The translations under genes and the position numbers were made by a program. A model generated the notes under the pieces. The model was not told where the DNA came from and searched no databases. It saw only the letters and a program-made list of their open reading frames with translations. Of a stretch of 64,000 nucleotides of DNA, positions 58,987 through 64,000 are shown piece by piece. Every line of letters begins with the position of its first letter. The first letter of the stretch is position 1. Source of the DNA: Crossiella sp. S99.2 (lineage in GTDB: Bacteria; Actinomycetota; Actinomycetes; Mycobacteriales; Pseudonocardiaceae); NCBI RefSeq assembly GCF_023094165.1, contig NZ_JALMDK010000005.1, positions 372,001 to 436,000 of the forward strand, written 5' to 3'.

Positions 58987-59109
58987 GGCAAGGCCGGCTG
59001 CCAAGTCACCGGTTTGTGCGCCGCCGTCACGCTGCTGGCGGTACGAACTGAACACGAAAGTTGCTTACCGTAGTTGAGCAGGCACAGCATGCGATCATCG
59101 GAGGCTGCT

Positions 59110-59175
59110 ATGGCAGGTTGTGGTTGTTGCGCCAAGTGCACCGGCTGCGGGGACAACTGCTGCCCCAACTGCTGA
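59110..59175 (+). CDS. 21-residue cysteine-rich peptide, metallothionein-like
   Basis: Too short for gene finders. GGAGG (59100-59104) lies 5 bases before the ATG and the frame ends in TGA after 21 residues. Eight are cysteines (positions 4, 6, 7, 10, 13, 17, 18, 21), with CxCC, CxxC and CC patterns; the others are mainly Gly, Ala, Asn, Lys and Pro. The density is that of small copper or zinc thioneins. It lies 123 bases after meaB, convergent with the lipoprotein. No metal regulator is adjacent. Real expression is inferred from the ribosome-binding site and composition. Confidence 0.6.
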   Translation: MAGCGCCAKCTGCGDNCCPNC

Positions 59176-59220
59176 CTAAACCGACTGCTGATCAACCGAG
59201 CCGAACGGTGTGTCACCCGG

Positions 59221-60783
59221 TCACGGGGGGCACACCGTTCCGTTCGTCGGGGCCTTGCCCTCAACCAGGAACAGCCTGCTCGCCTCGTTCACGCACGCCG
59301 ATTTCGCGAACGCGCCATGACCGGCGCCCTGCCAGTTGACCTGCACCGCCGACGCTAGGGCCTCCGCCGTCTTCGTCGTCCCGGGCAACGGGGTGATCGC
59401 GTCCTTTTCCGTGCCCAGCACCAGCATCGGCGGTGCCTCGGGCGCCCTCGGCACCGGCAATGGCTGGGCGGGAACGGGCCAGGGCATGCACCAGGCCAGC
59501 TCGTGTGCGCTCATCGCGCCGAAGATCGGGTACTTGGCCGACCACTCCTGGGCCAGGGTGGCCGCGCGGGCCGGGTCGACCCTGGTGGTGGTGTCGTTGC
59601 AGGTGGTCACCAGGCCGCCGTCGAGTCTGATCATGTCGCGGTCGGGGCCGTTCCACAGCGGGATGACGAAGCTTTCCAGGCCGCTGACGTCGCCGTCCCT
59701 GGCCTTGACGATGGCGTCGGCCAGTTCGGGCCAGCGGGGGCGGTCGGCCAGGCCGGCGGCGATGGCCCGCAACGCGGTGCCCGCCTGGAAGGTGAGCCGG
59801 GGGCCGCGCACCGGCTGGGTGCGCAGTTTGTCCAGCAGGGCGGTGACCACCTGGTCGGGGCTGGCGCCCAGGGCACAGCCGCGGGTGGCGCAGTCGGCGG
59901 TGAAGGCGGCGAAGGTGTCCTTCAGGCCGGAGGCGCGGGCCTCGGCCTGGCCGACCGCGTCCACGCTGGGATCGGGGGAGCCGTCCAGCACGAACCGGCC
60001 CACCTCGTTGCTGAACCGTTCGGCGAAGGCGGTCAGCACCCGGGAGGCGTCGCCGCGGGCGACCGCGTTGAGCCGGGGCACGCCGAGTGCTTCACGCAGC
60101 GAGTTCATGTCGTTGGCGGTGCGCCAGGTGTCGTAGGCGCCGAGCTGTTCGTCCAGGTCCAGCATGCATTCCTGGGCGGCGTCCCTGGTGGTGTCCAGCA
60201 GCTGGCCCAGGGTGGCGGCGTCGGTGATCGAGGGGTCGAAGCCGACCATCGCGGTGCGCGAGGGCTGGTTGACGCAGCGCACGCCGTCGGAGTCGCCGGT
60301 GCCGCGCCGGTCCACCCCGATCAGGTGGTAGACGTCCAGGATCTCCTTGGGCAGCTGCGCGGCCAGCCGCACCGCGTACAGCGAACCGGGTTCGCCGAGG
60401 GCGTCGTTGAGCACCACCAGGGGCTGTTTGCCGTCGCCGATCTTGGTCAGCTGGACCCGGTTGCTGCCGCGGCCGGGCCGGGTCGGCGAGTCCAGGGTGG
60501 TGCTCAGCTTCGCGCAGCCCACCCGGAGTCCGTTGACACCACCGAGTTTGCGGTTGACCGTGTCCGTGCAGTCCGTCCAGGACAGTGCGCTGTCCTGCGG
60601 GTCGGTCAGCGGCGGGATCGGCTTCTGCGGCGCGGAGGTGGTCGGCTGCCCTGGGCCACCGGCGCTGGCGCCGTCGTGTGCGACCGCGGGCCGGTCCGAG
60701 GGGCCGACCGCGCAGGCGGCCAGGGTCAGTGCGGAGACCACGGCCATCGCGCCGACGCTGATGGAGGCTCGACGGCGCGGCAC
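59221..60783 (-). CDS. Lipoprotein of the TAP-like alpha/beta-hydrolase family, nucleophile lost
   Basis: 520 residues from GTG 60783, with GGGGAG 7 bases upstream. Signal peptide with a textbook lipobox (SALTLAACAVG). Same fold as the peptidase at 48859: LIGVDRRGTGDSDG, FVLDGSPDPS, ADCATRGCALG, and the C-terminal MLVLGTEKDAITPLPGTTKTAEALA and WQGAGHGAFAKSACV with Asp and His. But the GxSxG elbow reads AVARGDASRVL (near residue 241), so the catalytic Ser is replaced. It is probably a binding protein or has another activity. Confidence 0.88.
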   Translation of the reverse strand: MPRRRASISVGAMAVVSALTLAACAVGPSDRPAVAHDGASAGGPGQPTTSAPQKPIPPLTDPQDSALSWTDCTDTVNRKLGGVNGLRVGCAKLSTTLDSPTRPGRGSNRVQLTKIGDGKQPLVVLNDALGEPGSLYAVRLAAQLPKEILDVYHLIGVDRRGTGDSDGVRCVNQPSRTAMVGFDPSITDAATLGQLLDTTRDAAQECMLDLDEQLGAYDTWRTANDMNSLREALGVPRLNAVARGDASRVLTAFAERFSNEVGRFVLDGSPDPSVDAVGQAEARASGLKDTFAAFTADCATRGCALGASPDQVVTALLDKLRTQPVRGPRLTFQAGTALRAIAAGLADRPRWPELADAIVKARDGDVSGLESFVIPLWNGPDRDMIRLDGGLVTTCNDTTTRVDPARAATLAQEWSAKYPIFGAMSAHELAWCMPWPVPAQPLPVPRAPEAPPMLVLGTEKDAITPLPGTTKTAEALASAVQVNWQGAGHGAFAKSACVNEASRLFLVEGKAPTNGTVCPP

Positions 60784-60857
60784 TGATGATCTCCCCAAAG
60801 TCCGGTGGCAGGCTCGTCGTAGCTTGGCACGCCCGGGGTGAGGCCCGGGTGAACGCG

Positions 60858-60920
60858 CACAACGGCCAACGTGGCGTACGACAACGGCCAAACTGGTGTA
60901 CAAGAACGGCCAACACGCGG
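60858..60920. repeat. GGCCAAC/GTAC repeat, copy 5
   Basis: Three units with 22-base spacing: ACAACGGCCAACGTGG-CGTACG, ACAACGGCCAAACTGG-TGTACAAG, AACGGCCAACACGCGG. It lies between the start of the lipoprotein gene (60783) and the stop of the ligase gene (60933), that is, at the 3' end of the ligase gene. Confidence 0.75.
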
Positions 60921-60932
60921 GGTGGGGGTGGG

Positions 60933-62033
60933 TCAGGCGGGTTTGACTTGGCCGGCGAGGACTGAGTCGAGGTCGTAGCGGGCGGGCTGGTCGAGTTGGT
61001 CGTAGCGGCAGGAGGCGGCCTCGCGGTCGGGGCGCCAGCGGAGGAATTGGCCGTTGTGGCGCAGGCGGGCGGGGGCGCCGCCCTCGGTTTGGGTGTAGGC
61101 GATCTCGACCACGCGTTCCGGTCGCAGGGGGACCCAGGTGGCTTCGTTGCTGCGCCAGCGGTTGATCGCGCCGGGCAGGCGCTGGCCCTCGGACTCGCCG
61201 GTCAGCCAAGGGTGCGTGTCCTCGGCGCCTTCGCGTAGTTCGGCGAGTTCCTCGACCAGGGCCTTGCGGCGTGCGGCGGGGAAGGCGCCGATCACGCCGA
61301 CGTGGTGCAGCACGCCGTGGTCGTCGTAGAGCCCGAGCAGCAGCGAGCCGACCGCGGTGCCCGGTTCGGTCTTGACGTGCCAGCGCAGGCCGGCCAGCAC
61401 GCAGTCCGCGGTCCGGGCGTGCTTGATCTTCACCAGGGTGCGTTTGCCCGGCGCGTACGGCGCGGCCGCGGGCTTGGCGATCAGTCCGTCCAGCCCGGCG
61501 CCCTCGAACAGGGTGAACCACTCGCGGGCGGTGGCCACCTCGGCGGTCACCGGGGTCAGGTGCACCCGATCGCCCTTGACCTGTGTGAACAGTGCCTCTA
61601 GGCGGGCCCGCCGGTCGGTGAAGGGCAGCTCCAGCAGCACCTCGTCGCCGTGGGCGAGCAGGTCGAAGGCGATGAACCTGGCCGGGTTCTGCCCGGCCAG
61701 CAGGGTGACCCGGCTGGCCGCCGGGTGGATGCGTTCGGTCAGCGCGTCGAAGTCCAGCTCACCGCCCACCTCGACCACCAGCTCACCGTCGAGGACCACC
61801 CGGTCCGGCAGTTCGGCGCGCAGGAAGGCCACCGCCTCCGGGAAGTAGCGGGCCAGGTCCTTGCCGGAGCGGGACTGCAGGAACACCGAGTCGCCGTCGC
61901 GGAAGACCACGCAGCGGAACCCGTCCCACTTCGGCTCGAACAGCAGGCCGTCGCGGTCGGGCACCTCGTCCACCGGGCTGGCCAGCATGGGCTGGACGGG
62001 CGGGGTCAGCGGCAGCGTCATGCGGGCCATCAT
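60933..62033 (-). CDS. ligC: ATP-dependent DNA ligase (LigC type)
   Basis: 366 residues. Nucleotidyltransferase motif I Lys35 in LLFEPKWDGFRCVVF, DGELVVEVGG (motif III region), DGLIAKPAAAPYAPGKRTLVKIKHARTADCVLAG (motifs IV-V). C-terminal OB fold GSLLLGLYDDHGVLHHVGVIGAF with RPERVVEIAYTQ. No Ku-binding, polymerase or nuclease domain, so it resembles LigC rather than LigD. ATG at 62033, with in-frame ATGs two and five codons on. May complement the polymerase at 34697 in end joining or excision repair. Confidence 0.93.
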   Translation of the reverse strand: MMARMTLPLTPPVQPMLASPVDEVPDRDGLLFEPKWDGFRCVVFRDGDSVFLQSRSGKDLARYFPEAVAFLRAELPDRVVLDGELVVEVGGELDFDALTERIHPAASRVTLLAGQNPARFIAFDLLAHGDEVLLELPFTDRRARLEALFTQVKGDRVHLTPVTAEVATAREWFTLFEGAGLDGLIAKPAAAPYAPGKRTLVKIKHARTADCVLAGLRWHVKTEPGTAVGSLLLGLYDDHGVLHHVGVIGAFPAARRKALVEELAELREGAEDTHPWLTGESEGQRLPGAINRWRSNEATWVPLRPERVVEIAYTQTEGGAPARLRHNGQFLRWRPDREAASCRYDQLDQPARYDLDSVLAGQVKPA

Positions 62034-62061
62034 GACTGCTCGGGGCGGGGACCGCAGCGGT

Positions 62062-62658
62062 TCAGCTGACCCGGCGGCGGCGGGCGCTGTCCAGTTCCAG
62101 GCGGACCGCGGTGGGCAGCGCGGTCACGCCGAGGGACTCCCGGGCGCGACTGAGCACGGTCTCGTCCAGCTGCTGCCAGACCGCGCGCACATCGGTGCCC
62201 TCGGCCAGCCACAGCTGCACTCGCAACGCGGGCCGCTCGGTGCTGCCGACCAGCCGCGCCTGTGCCCGGCTGACCCCGGTGACCTGGGCCGCGTCGGTGC
62301 GCACGGCCTCGGCGAAGGCGGCCGCGGTGATCGTCACCCGCCCCGGTCCAGTGCCGTCGAGCCGCAGGTCCGGGCGGGACTCGGGCCGCAGCGAGCGCAC
62401 CACCCAGCGCAGTCCCAGCACGAACACCAGCACGCCGAGCGCGATACCCACGCCCAGCACCCAGGGCCGGTTGGCCAGCAGCCAGTCCCGGATCATCGGG
62501 TCGAGCACCGGCCGGGCCGCCCGGCCGGTGCCCAGCCAGCCCAGGCCGAGCACCAGCGCGCCCGCGCCGAGCAGGATGGCCAGGATTCCGGCGCCGCCGG
62601 TCAGCACGCGTTCGGCGCGGGCGGAGCGGGCCACCGCGGCCGCGGATCGGGTGCTCAT
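62062..62658 (-). CDS. AmaP-like alkaline shock membrane anchor protein
   Basis: 198 residues. Two membrane helices near 20-40 and 68-85 (LTGGAGILAILLGAGALVLGLGW; PWVLGVGIALGVLVFVLGLRWV), then a cytosolic domain with VTITAAAFAEAVRTDAAQVTGVSRAQARLVG that resembles one Asp23 unit. AmaP tethers Asp23 to the membrane in Gram-positives. Its ATG overlaps the stop of the DUF6286 gene. Last gene of the operon. Confidence 0.8.
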   Translation of the reverse strand: MSTRSAAAVARSARAERVLTGGAGILAILLGAGALVLGLGWLGTGRAARPVLDPMIRDWLLANRPWVLGVGIALGVLVFVLGLRWVVRSLRPESRPDLRLDGTGPGRVTITAAAFAEAVRTDAAQVTGVSRAQARLVGSTERPALRVQLWLAEGTDVRAVWQQLDETVLSRARESLGVTALPTAVRLELDSARRRRVS

Positions 62659-63188
62659 CGGCGCTCCTTCGGCGAGGCCACGACCACGGACACCTTGGGC
62701 GTGCGCGGCAGCGGCAGGTCGGTGACCACGGTCCGGGTGACCTCCAGGACCTTGGGCCGCAACTCGTCCTTGGCCAGCAACCGGCTGGACGCGCGCACCC
62801 GGACCTTCGCCCTGGACGCGGTCACGGTGGCCGCGTGCACCCCGTCCTGCGCCCGCACCCGGGTGCCGACCAGGCGGGCCAGCGAACGCGGCGAGGTGGT
62901 CACGGTGACCTCCGGCGCCGGATCGGCCAGTCGCACATCGCGCCGCCGCGCGCCGGTGGCCGCCCACACCAGGATCAGCCCGAGCAGCACCAGCCCGCCC
63001 GCGACCAGGCGGGTCGGTGTCGCGGTCCAGTCCACCGAGCCGAGCCGGTCCGCCCAGTCCCGCCACGGCACCAGCGCGTGCTGCCCTGGTTTCCAGGCGG
63101 CCCAGGCGAATTCGACCGCGAGCAGGCCGCCCGCGCCGGCCAGGGCCAGCCCGAGCAGGGTCGACAGCAGTCGCACGATCAGCCGCAT
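62655..63188 (-). CDS. DUF6286-type membrane protein
   Basis: 177 residues. Two hydrophobic segments (VRLLSTLLGLALAGAGGLLAVEFAWAAW; LVAGGLVLLGLILVWAATG), then a soluble part with PRSLARLVGTRVRAQDGVHAATVTASRAKVRVRASSRLL. The family name DUF6286 is from memory of the Asp23 operons of actinobacteria. Translation is coupled to the AmaP-like gene (ATGA). Confidence 0.75.
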   Translation of the reverse strand: MRLIVRLLSTLLGLALAGAGGLLAVEFAWAAWKPGQHALVPWRDWADRLGSVDWTATPTRLVAGGLVLLGLILVWAATGARRRDVRLADPAPEVTVTTSPRSLARLVGTRVRAQDGVHAATVTASRAKVRVRASSRLLAKDELRPKVLEVTRTVVTDLPLPRTPKVSVVVASPKERR

Positions 63189-63192
63189 CGTC

Positions 63193-63546
63193 TCACTCCA
63201 CCCTCGCCCTGGTCTCCGGCAGCAGCGCGGAGACGGTCACATCGACCACGCGCACCCGGTACCCGGTGATCCGCTCGACCTCCTCGCCGACCGCGACCCG
63301 CACCGCGTCCACAGTGGACCGGACGGGTGCGGGGTAGCACAGCGCGAGATCCAGTCGCACATCGATCTCGTTGCCAGATAGGGTGATCCGCGCGCTCGAC
63401 CCGTGTTCGCCGAGGCCGAGCCCGGCCAGTTTCCTGGGCACGCGCAGGGTTCCCGGCACGCCGTCGGCGCTGTGTTCGACCACCTTGCGCAGCACGCCGG
63501 GGTCGATGCTCAGCCCGCCGCGCTCGCCCGGATCGTCCTGGCTCAC
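63193..63546 (-). CDS. Asp23/Gls24 envelope-stress protein
   Basis: 117 residues, soluble: SIDPGVLRKVVEHSADGVPGTLRVPRKLAG, then ARITLSGNEIDVRLDLALCYPAPVRSTVDAVRVAVGEEVERITGYRVRVVDVTVSALLPE, the whole Asp23 domain. It forms membrane-associated assemblies that stabilise the envelope. Stop is four bases before the next gene; its start overlaps the small membrane protein upstream. Confidence 0.9.
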   Translation of the reverse strand: MSQDDPGERGGLSIDPGVLRKVVEHSADGVPGTLRVPRKLAGLGLGEHGSSARITLSGNEIDVRLDLALCYPAPVRSTVDAVRVAVGEEVERITGYRVRVVDVTVSALLPETRARVE

Positions 63547-63725
63547 CGGTCCTTCCCGCGGCCGATCAGCTCGCCGAGGTCCAGCTCGCCGTCCAGGACC
63601 CGGCCCACGACCAGGCCGATCGCGCCGACCAGCAGGGTGATCAGGAAGGCGGTGAACCCGCCGAGGGCGCCTGCCGCGCCGAGGACGAGCCCGGCCAGCA
63701 GGCCGGTCTGGGTGCCGTTCATCAT
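63543..63725 (-). CDS. DUF2273-like small membrane protein
   Basis: 60 residues from ATG 63725 (an adjacent ATG at 63722 is equally possible; AGCAGG lies upstream). One or two hydrophobic segments (GLLAGLVLGAAGALGGFTAFLITLLVGAIGLVVGRVLDGE). Small proteins of this kind accompany Asp23 and AmaP. Overlaps the Asp23 start by 4 bases. Confidence 0.8.
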   Translation of the reverse strand: MMNGTQTGLLAGLVLGAAGALGGFTAFLITLLVGAIGLVVGRVLDGELDLGELIGRGKDR

Positions 63726-63739
63726 CGAACCTGCTTTCG

Positions 63740-64000
63740 CTAGCTCACCCGGGGCGGGCGTTTGCGTCTGGCTCGCCACCGGCCGATCCGGGTGGCGATA
63801 CCGCGGATTCCCCTCGGTGTCACCACGAACTCCACCGGCCCGTCGAACCGTTCGTCCACTTCGGACACTGGTTCGCCTAGTTCTCGTTGCCGTCGCCGGT
63901 ATTCCTCGACCCCGGCCGCGAACACGGCTGGATCGCCGCCGACATCGGGATGGTGCCGCCGGACGAACTCGCGGAAGGCCGCCCGGTCCGCCGGGGGCTC
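63740..64000 (-). CDS. J-domain-like protein (5' end beyond window)
   Basis: Open to the right edge; 86 codons plus stop are visible. The first visible residues are EPPADRAAFREFVRRHHPDVGGDPAVFAAGVEEYRR, where HPD preceded by a basic helix and followed by VGGD is the signature end of a DnaJ J domain. The rest is basic (GIATRIGRWRARRKRPPRVS) with a TPRGIRG stretch. Heads or sits inside the Asp23/AmaP operon, suggesting a link to envelope stress. Confidence 0.7.
   Translation of the reverse strand, partial: EPPADRAAFREFVRRHHPDVGGDPAVFAAGVEEYRRRQRELGEPVSEVDERFDGPVEFVVTPRGIRGIATRIGRWRARRKRPPRVS

Overview
The window is about 72% GC by eye, dense with genes, full of GTG starts and 1- or 4-base stop/start overlaps. 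Its gene content is that of a high-GC actinobacterium: HemY and HemQ of the coproporphyrin haem route, an Lcp cell-wall ligase, mutA-mutB-meaB, an MSMEG/Rv-like fadA-fadB pair, and Asp23/AmaP stress genes. The order trkA / APC permease / TRAM methyltransferase ... dxs ... rnd ... DUF3000 / hemE-hemY-hemQ / small methyltransferase ... msrB mirrors the Rv2674-Rv2691 block of Mycobacterium tuberculosis as I remember it. Low-complexity content and paralog sets suggest a Pseudonocardiales genome (for example a Crossiella-like genus), but the genus is inference. It reads as chromosome core with small accessory insertions. I saw no tRNA, rRNA, CRISPR, transposase or phage gene.

Layout. 1-10 kb: potassium regulator TrkA (cut by the left edge), amino-acid permease, RNA m5U methyltransferase, a 32-residue zinc-ribbon-like peptide, DNA polymerase III alpha, DXS. 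10-15.6 kb: two-component pair, secreted PHP-family phosphoesterase, AraC regulator divergent from an NmrA-like reductase. 15.6-19 kb: fatty-acid beta-oxidation fadA-fadB. 19-24 kb: NYN nuclease, RNase D, a LuxR-type response regulator, M19 dipeptidase, DUF3000. 24-28 kb: haem operon and a TetR regulator whose operator half-site recurs in the fadA promoter. 29-33 kb: an unusual five-gene operon of three TIGR04222 membrane proteins with Gly/Ser/Cys tails, a DUF692 (MbnB/BufB-like) enzyme and its small partner. 33-38.8 kb: MsrB, Nudix, LigD-type polymerase, a possible cysteine hydrolase, Lcp. 39-43 kb: NADH dehydrogenase, nucleoside hydrolase, TetR, an orphan type II thioesterase. 43-45.7 kb: four tandem paralogs of unknown function, the last frameshifted. 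45.8-53.7 kb: metallo-hydrolase, alanine dehydrogenase, PaiB-like protein, secreted peptidase, GNAT, kinase-like protein, GH95-like glycosidase. 53.9-59 kb: methylmalonyl-CoA mutase and its GTPase. 59-64 kb: a 21-residue peptide with eight cysteines, a lipoprotein hydrolase lacking its nucleophile, an ATP-dependent DNA ligase, and an Asp23/AmaP envelope-stress operon running off the right edge.

How parts fit together. fadAB and mutAB-meaB together carry even- and odd-chain fatty acids and branched amino acids to central metabolism. hemE-hemY-hemQ are three consecutive haem steps. LigD-Pol and the LigC-type ligase would serve end joining, but no Ku is in the window.

The most interesting items are the TIGR04222-DUF692 operon (a possible cysteine-modification system acting on membrane-anchored tails), the tiny cysteine-rich peptide, and a roughly 22-nt periodic GGCCAAC/GTAC repeat found at the 3' ends of genes at five places.
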